A DNA stretch of 64,000 nt, from positions 1 to 64,000 of the forward strand of contig MKWN01000010.1 of assembly GCA_001899775.1 (NCBI GenBank). Reading direction: 5' to 3'. The translations under genes were made by a program, and so were the position numbers. The stretch is from Thiobacillus sp. 65-29 (lineage in GTDB: Bacteria; Pseudomonadota; Gammaproteobacteria; Burkholderiales; Thiobacillaceae). Of this stretch, positions 43,707-52,791 are shown one piece after another. The notes under the pieces were generated by a model. That model was given only the letters and a program-made list of their open reading frames with translations, searched no databases and was not told the DNA's origin. Every line of letters begins with the position of its first letter. The first letter of the stretch is position 1.

Positions 43707-44219
43707 TCAGAACGCTCCGCTCGCCAGCTCGGTCAGCATGGCTTTCAGGTCACGATCGAACGTCTGCAGCGCGTCCTTTCCCTCCTTGGACAGAGCAGGA
43801 TTGCGGGCGAGGATGCTGAGCACGTAAGCAGGGCGCAGCACCATCACCGTGGTCTTGCCGTCCCTCTCGAAAAGTGCCAGGCGACAAGGCGCGAACATCT
43901 CGAAGTCCGGTACGTGCCGGGTGATGGTGTAGGCCTTGGTCAGGTTGCAGAACTCGATCAGCTTGAGCGGGTGTGCCTTGATACCGCGGGCAGCCAGGCC
44001 TTCCTGGACGTCGAGCTGATTGATGATCGCGTAGTTTCTCGCCTCCAGAGCCGAGACGAGGGTGTCCAGCACCGACGCGATCGAGTCGTCGACCGTAACC
44101 TCGTATTTGACGGGCGTGACGACGACGGCAGGCGGCTTCGCCCACAGTGCAGCCGGTTGCAGCGCACACAGCGTGACCAGCACCATGCTCCAGCGAAACA
44201 GACGATACGTGGCAAACAT
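43707..44219 (-). CDS. Secreted DUF302-family protein
   Basis: A 170-residue protein with a signal peptide (to LWA) and a DUF302 domain. The pattern VDDSIASVLDTLVSALEARN, HPLKLIEFCNLTKAYTITRH and FAPCRLALFERDGKTTVMVL fits. Members are widespread in sulfur and metal-stress genes with unknown function; a chaperone- or ligand-binding role is proposed. GAGGAG precedes the ATG. It is the first gene after a strong sigma-54 promoter. Confidence 0.85.
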   Translation of the reverse strand: MFATYRLFRWSMVLVTLCALQPAALWAKPPAVVVTPVKYEVTVDDSIASVLDTLVSALEARNYAIINQLDVQEGLAARGIKAHPLKLIEFCNLTKAYTITRHVPDFEMFAPCRLALFERDGKTTVMVLRPAYVLSILARNPALSKEGKDALQTFDRDLKAMLTELASGAF

Positions 44220-44236
44220 GCTTCCATCTCCTCTCG

Positions 44237-44253
44237 TGTTCCAAAACGGCCGA
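44237..44253. promoter_or_regulatory. Degenerate copy of the activator-type motif
   Basis: TGTTCCAAAACGGCCGA keeps the left half TGTTCC and the spacing but has GGCCGA instead of GGAACG. It lies in the DUF302 leader, about 25-40 bases downstream of the -12 element. It may be non-functional. Confidence 0.3.
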
Positions 44254-44275
44254 TCCGAGGGCCTCACCATGGGTG

Positions 44276-44293
44276 AAAGCAAATCCCGTACCA
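44276..44293 (-). promoter_or_regulatory. Sigma-54 promoter of the DUF302-sodC-BNR-TonB block
   Basis: Minus-strand TGGTACGGGATTTGCTTT: exact GG-N10-GC spacing with a consensus -12 TTGCTT. Start near 44268 gives a leader of about 50 bases before the DUF302 ATG. The block below (DUF302, sodC, BNR, TlpA-like, receptor, tonB, exbB, exbD) has no other obvious promoter. Confidence 0.88.
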
Positions 44294-44313
44294 GCAGGAG
44301 ATGGGGGTGACCG

Positions 44314-45690
44314 TCAGCGGGGGCGCGCCCCCGTATCGAACTGTAGGCCGTACTCGCGCATCTTGCGCCAGAGGGTGGTGCGGCCGATTCCGAGCGTCCG
44401 CGCCGCCTCTCCGATATTGACCGAACGAAGGAGCGCCGCCTCGATCATGCGTCGTTCCGATTCCGCGATGTTGCCGGTCATTTCAGGTGCGGACGCATGA
44501 CTTTCGACGGATTGGATGGATGGCGGGTGCTGAAGCAAATCCTCGGGCAGGGCCTCAACATCGATGCGACCGGCGTCGTCGGCGAACACCGCCATCTGTT
44601 CGACGAAGCTCTCCAACTGGCGTACGTTGCCCGGATACGCGTATCCCAGCACATAGGTCTCCGCTCGCGGTGTCAGACGCAAGGTGCCACGGCCATACTT
44701 TTTTCCGTACGTCGCGAGAAAATTCTGCAGAAGGCGTTGCAGGTCGTGGCCGCGCTCGCGCAGCGGCGGCAGGTGCAGCCGTATTCCATTGAGCCGAAAA
44801 TAAAGATCGGAACGGAAATGTCCCTTGTCGATGAGGTGACCAAGATCCTGATTGCTGGCCGACATGACCCGGATGTCGACCTTCTTGCCCTTGTTCGATC
44901 CCACGCGGCGAATGATCTTTTCCTGAAGCACCGAAAGAAGTTTGGCCTGCATGGTCAGCGAAAGCGTATCGACCTCGTCCAGAAAGAGGCTGCCGCCATC
45001 CGCCTCCTCGAACAGGCCCGCGCGGGATTCGGTCGCTCCGGTAAAGCTGCCCTTCATGTGGCCGAACAGTTCGCTCTCCAGCAGATTTTCCGGCAGGCTC
45101 GCGCAGTTGATGCTGACAAACGGCGCGTGGCTGCGCGCACTGTTGTCGTGAATGAAGCGCGCCACCCGGGTTTTTCCGGTGCCGGTTTCACCGGTGACCA
45201 GGACGCTGATATCCGTCCGCGCAATGCGCTCGGCCTTGATCAAGGTGGCACGCATCTGCGGCGTCTCGGCGACGATGTCGTTTGCCTTGCGGGGTGGCTC
45301 CGCCGTTTCCGACGCGGTCACCCGCGCGGCTGCACGGACAGCCTGGCTGGCATGGATTTTCTCGAGCATGTCCTGCTCACGAAAGGGCTTGGTCAGATAG
45401 TCAAAGGCGCCCAGGCGCATGGCGTCCACCGCGGAATCGATGCTGCCGTAGGCCGTAATGAGGATCACCGGCATCACCGGTGCGATCTTCTTGATTTTGC
45501 GCAACAGGTCGATGCCCGACATGCCTTCCATGCGCAAATCCGTAATGACCAGGTCGCAGGAGTGCTCCGCCAGATGGCGCAGCGCCTCCTCGCCGCTCTC
45601 CGCTTCCTCCGTTTCGAAGCCCGCACCCTGGAGCATCAGCGACAGGCTGCGACGCAGGCTTCGTTGGTCATCCACCAGCAGGATACGCAT
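44314..45690 (-). CDS. NtrC-family sigma-54-dependent response regulator
   Basis: A 458-residue activator with three domains. The receiver (residues 1-115) has acceptor Asp in VITDLRM. The AAA+ domain has GETGTGKTRVAR (Walker A), GSFTGA loop, and LFLDEVDTL (Walker B). A C-terminal Fis-type helix-turn-helix has ARTLGIGRTTLWRKMREYGL. The usual GAFTGA is GSFTGA here, which is seen in other active members. It needs sigma-54 and fits the three -24/-12 promoters around it. Its kinase is encoded directly upstream; the stop of one touches the start of the other. Confidence 0.95.
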   Translation of the reverse strand: MRILLVDDQRSLRRSLSLMLQGAGFETEEAESGEEALRHLAEHSCDLVITDLRMEGMSGIDLLRKIKKIAPVMPVILITAYGSIDSAVDAMRLGAFDYLTKPFREQDMLEKIHASQAVRAAARVTASETAEPPRKANDIVAETPQMRATLIKAERIARTDISVLVTGETGTGKTRVARFIHDNSARSHAPFVSINCASLPENLLESELFGHMKGSFTGATESRAGLFEEADGGSLFLDEVDTLSLTMQAKLLSVLQEKIIRRVGSNKGKKVDIRVMSASNQDLGHLIDKGHFRSDLYFRLNGIRLHLPPLRERGHDLQRLLQNFLATYGKKYGRGTLRLTPRAETYVLGYAYPGNVRQLESFVEQMAVFADDAGRIDVEALPEDLLQHPPSIQSVESHASAPEMTGNIAESERRMIEAALLRSVNIGEAARTLGIGRTTLWRKMREYGLQFDTGARPR

Positions 45691-48351
45691 TCAGGCCACC
45701 TCGCGCCCAATGAAGGTTTCCTCGACCCGGGCGGGTACCCGCACGAAAAACGCCGTCCCGTGGCCCACTTCGCTACGCAGCCGGATACGGCCGCCCCATT
45801 CCCGCACCAGGCGCTGGACAATGGCCAAGCCCAGGCCGGCACCCAGCGGTCGCTGCGAGTAGAAAGGCTCGAAAATCCGGGCCCGGCTGCCGGGTGCGAT
45901 GCCTTTCCCGAAATCGCTCACCGCCAGCAGGAAACAGCCCGGATAACAGCGCAGGGCCACTTCGATTCGTCCCGGGCCGGGGATGGCCTGGGTGGCGTTC
46001 AGCAGGAGATTCCAGATCACCGTCTCAAGCCCATCGGAGTCGAACACCAGCAGCGACGAGATGGGTTCGATCTGCCGCATGACCACGATGGGCAGCCCCT
46101 CCTGGCTGATGTGCCGCTCCAGCAGGGCGCAGGTTTTCTCGATCGTCCGCTCCAGCACGATCGGCTTGTTGATCGGCGTGCGTGGTTTGCCAAAAGACAG
46201 GAAATTGCTGGTGAGCCCGGTCAGGCGTTCCACTTCGCCCTGAATGATCTCCAGCGCGGCATGGGCACGTGACGGTTCTGCAACGTCCGCACGCAACACC
46301 GCCAGGCAGTTGTTGATGGCCGAGAGAGGATTGCGCACTTCGTGCGCCACCGAGGCGGCCATCTGCCCCATGACCGCCATCCGTTCGCTGCGCAACTTGG
46401 TCTCCTCGGCCACCCTGAGTTGTCGATTGAACTCGGCAAGCCGTGCATAGCTACGTGCATTGTTGATGGCGATCCGCACCTGGCCGGCCAGCAACTCGCC
46501 CTTGCCCAGCGTGGCAGCGCTGAAGCGCACCGGCTCCTTGCGCGCCAGCACCATCACGCCGACGAGATCATTGCCGTCGAGCAAGGGAAACAGGGCGAGC
46601 GCCTCCCATGGACAGCCTGCGGGCTTGCCGAACGGGGTCGGCATCGAATCGTCGCGCCACAGGATGCCGAGAGGCAGGTAATGTCCGCCAATGCCGCGGA
46701 GCAGTGCGGCGCACTGGTCACGATCCCCGCACCAGGCCTTGAGCTCCGCCGACACCTGCTGGTCCGTCTCGGAAAACCATCCTGCCGCAAGAGAGTATTG
46801 CTCGCGGGTTTCGTCGTCGGGCAGCCAGACCAGCGCGGCGTCGCTTTCAAACAGACCCGCGCTTTCCTTGCACACCGCATGCAGCACGCGGTCCAGGTCC
46901 AGGGTCGAGGTGAGCATGGTGGATACCCGCAACAAGGCCGTGCGGAAATCGTTGGCGTCCTGGCGCTGCTGGTAAAGCAGTTTGTCGTGCACAATGGCGC
47001 TGACCTCCACGACGAGTGCGCGCACGACATCCGCGTGCCGGGGCTCCAGCCCCGGCCCCCTCGCCAGCAAACGCAGTCGACCGATCTCCTCACCGTTGGC
47101 ACTGAGCGGCAGACACACGGACGTACAACCCGCATCCCGCCAATTGCATTGCACGAGCCCAGGTATCGACAGGACGGGCCGACAGCTCGCGGGATTGCAG
47201 GTACTCGACGCGCGCTGGGCACACACCGGCCAACGGGCGCTCAGCCGGCGTATGCGGCGATTGAATTCGTCGACTTCGTCCTCGGGCACATGCAGGGCGA
47301 GCTCGGACAGGGTGAACCCCAAGAGCTGACGTATCGCCCGGGAAACGGCGTCCAGGGCCTCGTCGAGATTCCGCGTGAGCATGCCCTCCTGGAACAAGCG
47401 GTTGCGAATCGTGAGCTCCTGGTTGAACACCTGGGCCGTCCGCCGGGAGCGCGCAAGGCTGCGGTTGGCGCGGGCAAGCAAGTGGCGCGAATTCTCGATA
47501 GCCCGCAAGGCGAGCAGAAAGCCGACGAACACGATCAGCATGGTACCCAGATAGAACAGGAGTTTGGTGCCGTGCCACACCCACCATGTCAGGTTCCACA
47601 GGCTGGAGAAGCTGAAGAGGTAGGCACTTTGCGCGAACACAATCAACAGGCTCGCCACCAGCAACGCCAGAGCCTGGCGATGCACACGAAAATGGCGAAA
47701 GAACGCGATGGCCGCCAGCACATAGAACACACCAGCCAGATAATGGACGATATGAACCTGCGCAGGGAACGTGCCGCCGCTTGCGGAGAAAAGTTCCGGG
47801 ATATAGTGCCGATACAGCCACGCCACACCGGCCATCACGGCCAGCCCGACGGCAAACGTCATGAGGTCGGCCCTGGAAAATCCATGATCGCGCTCGCCTG
47901 CAATACGCACGAGCGTACCCGCCAGGATGAGGACACTGCCGAAAAAGGTCGAGAGCGTGTGATACAGCACGAAATCCGCAAAATCGCGGTGCGGATCCGT
48001 CCATGCATGCAGCATGTCGAAGATGCCCATGATCAGGAATCCCAGTCCGAACATGAGCATACTCAGGCTGCGCCGTCTCAGGCAGATCGACAGGATCATC
48101 GCGGAAACCGTCAGGGCGGTGAAACCGCAGAAGGTCTCGACGAGAAGATGGCTTTGCGGTTCCGGATATGCCTGCTCCAGTGCGGAAAGCGAGAGCTGCG
48201 GAAACACGGCAAGCGGCGCGGCCAGCAGCAGCACCAGCCACAGGAACGCCCCGACTTCCGGCAGGCTGACGAGCGGGCCCCGCTGTCTCGCAGCGCCATG
48301 GTCCCCGGTCAGAAAAGCCGCCAGGTAGGAAACGGGTGATTGGGTGAACAT
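45691..48351 (-). CDS. Membrane sensor histidine kinase with two GAF-like domains
   Basis: About 886 residues if started at the ATG with GGGGCGG upstream. The N-terminus has about eight helices of the MASE3 type (residues 20-290). A GAF-like domain carries a cysteine-rich stretch (CAQRASSTCNPASC, QCNWRDAGC, roughly residues 375-415). A second GAF-like domain follows (about 485-640). The HisKA has VAHEVRNPLSAI and the HATPase DFGKGIAPG and GAGLGLAIV. It feeds the response regulator below. The cysteine cluster could sense metal or redox state. Confidence 0.9.
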   Translation of the reverse strand: MFTQSPVSYLAAFLTGDHGAARQRGPLVSLPEVGAFLWLVLLLAAPLAVFPQLSLSALEQAYPEPQSHLLVETFCGFTALTVSAMILSICLRRRSLSMLMFGLGFLIMGIFDMLHAWTDPHRDFADFVLYHTLSTFFGSVLILAGTLVRIAGERDHGFSRADLMTFAVGLAVMAGVAWLYRHYIPELFSASGGTFPAQVHIVHYLAGVFYVLAAIAFFRHFRVHRQALALLVASLLIVFAQSAYLFSFSSLWNLTWWVWHGTKLLFYLGTMLIVFVGFLLALRAIENSRHLLARANRSLARSRRTAQVFNQELTIRNRLFQEGMLTRNLDEALDAVSRAIRQLLGFTLSELALHVPEDEVDEFNRRIRRLSARWPVCAQRASSTCNPASCRPVLSIPGLVQCNWRDAGCTSVCLPLSANGEEIGRLRLLARGPGLEPRHADVVRALVVEVSAIVHDKLLYQQRQDANDFRTALLRVSTMLTSTLDLDRVLHAVCKESAGLFESDAALVWLPDDETREQYSLAAGWFSETDQQVSAELKAWCGDRDQCAALLRGIGGHYLPLGILWRDDSMPTPFGKPAGCPWEALALFPLLDGNDLVGVMVLARKEPVRFSAATLGKGELLAGQVRIAINNARSYARLAEFNRQLRVAEETKLRSERMAVMGQMAASVAHEVRNPLSAINNCLAVLRADVAEPSRAHAALEIIQGEVERLTGLTSNFLSFGKPRTPINKPIVLERTIEKTCALLERHISQEGLPIVVMRQIEPISSLLVFDSDGLETVIWNLLLNATQAIPGPGRIEVALRCYPGCFLLAVSDFGKGIAPGSRARIFEPFYSQRPLGAGLGLAIVQRLVREWGGRIRLRSEVGHGTAFFVRVPARVEETFIGREVA

Positions 48352-48405
48352 GGACCGCCCCGTCATCAAGCCGATAAAGTGTTATGTTAGGCCGTAACCG
48401 GCTCC

Positions 48406-48421
48406 GGCCATAGCCATGCCA
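48406..48421 (-). promoter_or_regulatory. Weak sigma-54-like element upstream of the kinase gene
   Basis: Minus-strand TGGCATGGCTATGGCC keeps GG-N10-GC but lacks a good -12 TTGC. It lies 55 bases before the kinase start, just after the end of the RND pump gene. It may be a chance match; the kinase could equally be transcribed from the 53.67-kb promoter. Confidence 0.3.
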
Positions 48422-48434
48422 GGAAGGCGGCCGC

Positions 48435-51400
48435 TCAGGCACTCATCTTCGCGAACCGACCTGGCCAGCGGGAAGCCAGCCATGCGAACAAGGTGGGGAT
48501 GACCACCAGATTCAGCAAGGTCGAACTCAGCATGCCCCCCAGCAGGACGATCGCGAGGGGACGTTCCATTTCCTTGCCGGTGGGATCGCCGAAAATCAGC
48601 GGCGTCACGGCCAGCGCCGCGGTGAAGGCCGTCAGCAGGATCGGCACCAGGCGGTCACACGCGCCCCGGACGGCAATTTCGGCCAGAGCGGCCTGCGGCT
48701 GGTCGTGCATCAGGTGCTGGTAGCGGGAAACGAGCAGAAGGCTGTTGCGGGTTGCTACGCCGAACAGGGCCACCATACCGATCATCGACGAAACGTTCAG
48801 GGTTTCACCAGCCAGGGCGAGGGCGAAGACGCCGCCGATCAAGGCAAGTGGCAGGTTCAGCATGACCAGCGTCACCAGCGGCCAGTTGCGGAACGCCTGG
48901 AACATGATGAGCGTCATCAGCACCAGAGCGGCAGCGCCGGACAGCAGCAGGGCACGCGTGGCGCGCTGCTGCCCCTCGAAATCCCCGCCGATCTCCAGCG
49001 CGTACCCGGGCGGCAGCTTGACCTTCGCCTTGATGCGAGCCTGCGCCTCGCGCACCACACTGTCGAGATCGCGCCCGTCGGTGTTCCACTGCACGACCGC
49101 ACGGCGCGCGCCGGTATCCCGGTTGATCATGTAGGGCTCCTGCACGGAGACCAGTTGCGCCAGATCCCGCAGCGGCACGACGACACCTTCCGGTGAAATC
49201 AGTGGCATGCTACCCAACGTCCGGATGTTGGCACGGGTCGCCTCGTCGATGCGCAGGAACAGGTCGAAGGTGCGGTCCTGCTCCAGCACCCTGGAAATCG
49301 CCACGCCGTTGAAGGCCTGCTCAACCTGAGCCACGATGGCGCCGGGCGAGAACCCGTAGGACGCCGCTACGGCCCGCTCGACCCGAACATCGATACCCGG
49401 CACGAGAATCATCGGTTCCATCTGCAGATCGACGATTCCAGCGATGCCCTGCACCGCTGCATGGATCTCCTGTTGCTTCTGCTGCAACACCGCGAAATCC
49501 TGGCCGTAGATCTTGATCGCCACCTGGGATCGCACGCCCGAGAGAATTTCCGACATGCGGTGGGTGATGAATTGCGAGACGTTCGTCGACATCCCGGGAA
49601 TCTGTGCAAGCCGCTCGCGGATTCGCTGCATGACCTCCGGTACGTTCGCCGTCCCGGGTTTCAGGGCAATGTCGAACTCGCTGAAATTGACCGGCTGGGC
49701 ATCCTCGTCGAGCCGCGATCGGCCGGCACGCTGCGCCAGGCTCGCGACCTCCGGCATGTCGCCGATCAGCTTTTCCACCTCGCGGCCCATGCGCAGGTTT
49801 TCTTCCAGCGAGGTGCCCGGCATCATCGTGGTGGCAATCACCAGATTGCCCTCATGAAAAGGCGGAATGAAGGAACGACCGAGCCCCGAAAAAACGAATG
49901 CCGCGGCGGCCACCAGCGCCAGGGTACCTACCATCACCGGAAGTGGCCACGTCAGCAGGCGTCGCAGGAGGCCGCGATAGCGTACCAGCAGGAATTCCGA
50001 TACCGGCCCGAGGCCGTATTCGTGCCGCGTGCGGCCCATGAAATAGTAGCTCAGCACCGGCACCAGGGTGACGGCGACGATCAGCGAACTCGCGATGGCG
50101 GCCAGGTAGGCGATGGCCATCGGCTGAAAAATCCTTCCCTCGATCCCCTGCAGGAAGAAAATCGGGGAGAACGCGACAAGAATGATGAGCGTGGCGAACA
50201 CCACCGAGTTGCGAATTTCCCGGGAACCCTCATAGACGATGTCCAACGCCGGAACGGGCGCGGCTGCGGCCTTGTTCTCGCGCAGCCGACGCAGGATGTT
50301 TTCCACGTCGATGATGGCATCGTCCACCACCTCGCCGATGGCGAACACCAGACCACCCAGGGTGAGTGCGTTGATGCTGATGTCGAGCATCCACAGCACG
50401 AGCACGCCAGCGAGCAGGGAAGTGGGAATTGCAACCAGGCTGATCGCCGTCGGCCGCCAGCGGAACAGGAACAGTAGCAGGACGAGCGCGACGATGACGG
50501 ACGAATGCAGCAGCGCATCGCGCAGGTTGTCGATCGACGCCTCGATGAAACTGGCCTGACGGAACAGATTGGGGATCAGTTGCACGTCCTCGGGCAGGTT
50601 TTCGGCCATGGCGGCCAGCACCTTTTCGACGTTGCGCGTGGTCTCCATCGTGTCCGCACCCCACAATTTGGACACCGTCCCGATGATCGCCGGGCCACCA
50701 AATATCTGCCCATCCCCGCGCTTCACCTCGCTGCCAAAGCGAACCTCCGCGACATCTCCGACATGAATTGGCTGGCCGTCGCGCATCACCACCAGCGTGT
50801 CCGTCACATCGCGCAGGCTGGTCACCTTGCCGTTGGCGCGGATGAAATATTCCTCCTCCGCACTCGGATAAACGAATCCTCCCGGCGCCACCAGATTGGC
50901 GGCGCGCAGCGCCTGCGCGACCATCCCGGCGGACACGCCGTACTTGCGCATGCGCAGGGGATCGAGCAAGACCTGGTACTGCTTGACCCCACCCCCCACC
51001 GCAACCACCGATGCCACCCCCGGCTGCGCCAGAAGCCGGTTGCGGATATCCCAATCGACCAGCGTGCGCAACTCGTGTTCGCGATTGGCGCCGGACCAGT
51101 CCACCAGACCGAATTTGAGCAGCCAGCTCACCGCCGATGTCACCGGCATCATCTGCGGCGTCTGGGCGCCGGAAGGAAGCTGGCCCTGCACGGTCTGGAT
51201 ACGTTCCTGGACGATCTGGCGCGCGCGGTAGATATCGACACCCCATTTGAACACGATGGTGATGCGAGACAGGCCAACGGAGGAGTTGGAACGGATATGC
51301 TCGATGTAGGGAGCACCCTGGAGCACGACCTCGATCGGTCGCGTAACCAGCGTTTCCACATCGTTGGCGGAGTAGCCCGGAACCTCGGTCTGGATCTGCA

Positions 51401-51539
51401 CCTGCGGCGGCGCGAACTCCGGAAACACGTCCACCGCCATGTTCAGCGCCGCGACAATACTCGCGCCCGCAAGAATCACATACAGCGCGATCACCGTCAG
51501 TCGGTTCCGCAGAGACCATCGGATTGCCCAATCGAACAT
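48435..51539 (-). CDS. Heavy-metal efflux RND pump (CusA/CzcA family)
   Basis: A 1034-residue inner-membrane RND protein with 12 helices and two large periplasmic loops. The N-terminus (IRWSLRNRLTVIALYVILAG), ETVLQGAPYIEHIRSNSSVG-like region and the TM4 motif AIGEVVDDAIIDVENIL place it in the heavy-metal branch. The TM4 motif differs from both Zn/Co-type CzcA and Cu/Ag-type CusA as I know them, so the metal is not certain. It pumps metal from periplasm to outside with two adaptors upstream; no outer-membrane factor is encoded nearby. Confidence 0.92.
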   Translation of the reverse strand: MFDWAIRWSLRNRLTVIALYVILAGASIVAALNMAVDVFPEFAPPQVQIQTEVPGYSANDVETLVTRPIEVVLQGAPYIEHIRSNSSVGLSRITIVFKWGVDIYRARQIVQERIQTVQGQLPSGAQTPQMMPVTSAVSWLLKFGLVDWSGANREHELRTLVDWDIRNRLLAQPGVASVVAVGGGVKQYQVLLDPLRMRKYGVSAGMVAQALRAANLVAPGGFVYPSAEEEYFIRANGKVTSLRDVTDTLVVMRDGQPIHVGDVAEVRFGSEVKRGDGQIFGGPAIIGTVSKLWGADTMETTRNVEKVLAAMAENLPEDVQLIPNLFRQASFIEASIDNLRDALLHSSVIVALVLLLFLFRWRPTAISLVAIPTSLLAGVLVLWMLDISINALTLGGLVFAIGEVVDDAIIDVENILRRLRENKAAAAPVPALDIVYEGSREIRNSVVFATLIILVAFSPIFFLQGIEGRIFQPMAIAYLAAIASSLIVAVTLVPVLSYYFMGRTRHEYGLGPVSEFLLVRYRGLLRRLLTWPLPVMVGTLALVAAAAFVFSGLGRSFIPPFHEGNLVIATTMMPGTSLEENLRMGREVEKLIGDMPEVASLAQRAGRSRLDEDAQPVNFSEFDIALKPGTANVPEVMQRIRERLAQIPGMSTNVSQFITHRMSEILSGVRSQVAIKIYGQDFAVLQQKQQEIHAAVQGIAGIVDLQMEPMILVPGIDVRVERAVAASYGFSPGAIVAQVEQAFNGVAISRVLEQDRTFDLFLRIDEATRANIRTLGSMPLISPEGVVVPLRDLAQLVSVQEPYMINRDTGARRAVVQWNTDGRDLDSVVREAQARIKAKVKLPPGYALEIGGDFEGQQRATRALLLSGAAALVLMTLIMFQAFRNWPLVTLVMLNLPLALIGGVFALALAGETLNVSSMIGMVALFGVATRNSLLLVSRYQHLMHDQPQAALAEIAVRGACDRLVPILLTAFTAALAVTPLIFGDPTGKEMERPLAIVLLGGMLSSTLLNLVVIPTLFAWLASRWPGRFAKMSA

Positions 51540-51558
51540 TTGTCAGCCCGTCATCGGT

Positions 51559-52791
51559 TCAGTGATCATGGTGGTGGGTATCGGCAGCCCCGCCGGCGCC
51601 GGTCGAAATGCGATGAAAACCTTCCAGCATCATTTTGCCGGCCACCACCACCTTGGCGCCCGCCTCCACCCCATCCACCCGCAACAGTTCGGTGGATTCG
51701 TCCAGCACCGCCACCGGCGTGCGCCGGTAGCGGCCCGGTGCGATTTTTACGTAGACCACGGGCCGGACCGCCTGCCCGAGCACGGCCTGGCGCGGCACCC
51801 AGACCCCCGTGCGCGCGTCCAGGCGCAAGCTGAGATCCACGGCCTGGCCCATTGCCAGCCCCACCGGCGCCCGACCCAGATCGACCAGAAAACGCGCGCG
51901 CTGCGTGTTCGGGTCCACGATGGGTAGCACCTGGGTGATGTGACGCTCAAGCTGACGGCCGTCCGCCAGTCCGACGCGCACGGGCAAGCCCGGCCGCAAC
52001 AACGCGCGCTGGTCGGGATAGACATAACCCTCCACCCACGGCGCGGCCTGGGCAGATACCATCCGCGCCACGGCCTTGCCGACCACCACGAACTGTTTCA
52101 TGGTTCTGTCGCCGGCATTCACCACAGAGCCCGGCTGTACGAAGAGCGCCGTGACGAACCCGTCGGCGGGTGCATCGAGCGTGATGTGGTCGACGACCTT
52201 GCCATGCTCGATGAGATCACTGATCTGCCGGTCGTTCATGCCCCACCAGCGCAGATTCTCCTTCGCATCCTTCAGATAGTTCGGTAACCGCCCCTCTTCG
52301 CGCAGCGCCTGTAGTTTTTCCTCGTTCTTCAGGAATTCGAGATGGCCTCGCTGCGTCGTGATGAACTCGGGGTTGAAGATCGAGATGATGGGCTGGCCCT
52401 TGCGCACGCTGTCCCCCACACGGACATGCACATCCTTCACTTGGCCACTGACGATGAGATTCACGTCAAGCATGGCCTGCGCATTGGGAACAACCAGACC
52501 ATAAGTCTTTACCGTCGACGCCTGTGATCCGGCCTGGGATTCGGCCAGCGTGAACAGACTGAGTTCCTGCCCCGCCACACCGGGCGGCAACTGCACCTCA
52601 CTGGCAACCGCGGCCGGTGTGGCCGCCGCAGCCCCCGCCTGGCCGAACATGCGGGGATCGCTATGCCCCGAAGCCTGCTGTGCCAGCATGACGAGCAACC
52701 CGCTGCAAGCCAGCGCGCAAACGCCTCCTCGCCACGGCTTGTGCCACACGGACGCCCGGCGCCTCTCCCCCGCCTCAATGCGCATGATCAC
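51559..52791 (-). CDS. RND efflux periplasmic adaptor, CusB-type (long)
   Basis: A 410-residue secreted adaptor. A signal peptide (ends ASG) leads to HSDPRMFG at the mature start. A lipoyl/barrel-sandwich part (VSGQVKDVHVRVGDSVRKGQ) and the CusB-type helical segment follow (QRGHLEFLKNEEKLQALREE). The beta-barrel and membrane-proximal domains end with a His-rich tail, HHHDH. The GTG start overlaps the TGA of the short adaptor gene; the ATG two codons on is also possible. Confidence 0.9.
   Translation of the reverse strand: MIMRIEAGERRRASVWHKPWRGGVCALACSGLLVMLAQQASGHSDPRMFGQAGAAAATPAAVASEVQLPPGVAGQELSLFTLAESQAGSQASTVKTYGLVVPNAQAMLDVNLIVSGQVKDVHVRVGDSVRKGQPIISIFNPEFITTQRGHLEFLKNEEKLQALREEGRLPNYLKDAKENLRWWGMNDRQISDLIEHGKVVDHITLDAPADGFVTALFVQPGSVVNAGDRTMKQFVVVGKAVARMVSAQAAPWVEGYVYPDQRALLRPGLPVRVGLADGRQLERHITQVLPIVDPNTQRARFLVDLGRAPVGLAMGQAVDLSLRLDARTGVWVPRQAVLGQAVRPVVYVKIAPGRYRRTPVAVLDESTELLRVDGVEAGAKVVVAGKMMLEGFHRISTGAGGAADTHHHDH

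Noticed and set aside
46342-48339. A 665-codon plus-strand frame opposite the sensor kinase
   Set aside because: The minus strand encodes clear HisKA and HATPase motifs; this frame is a GC-driven shadow.
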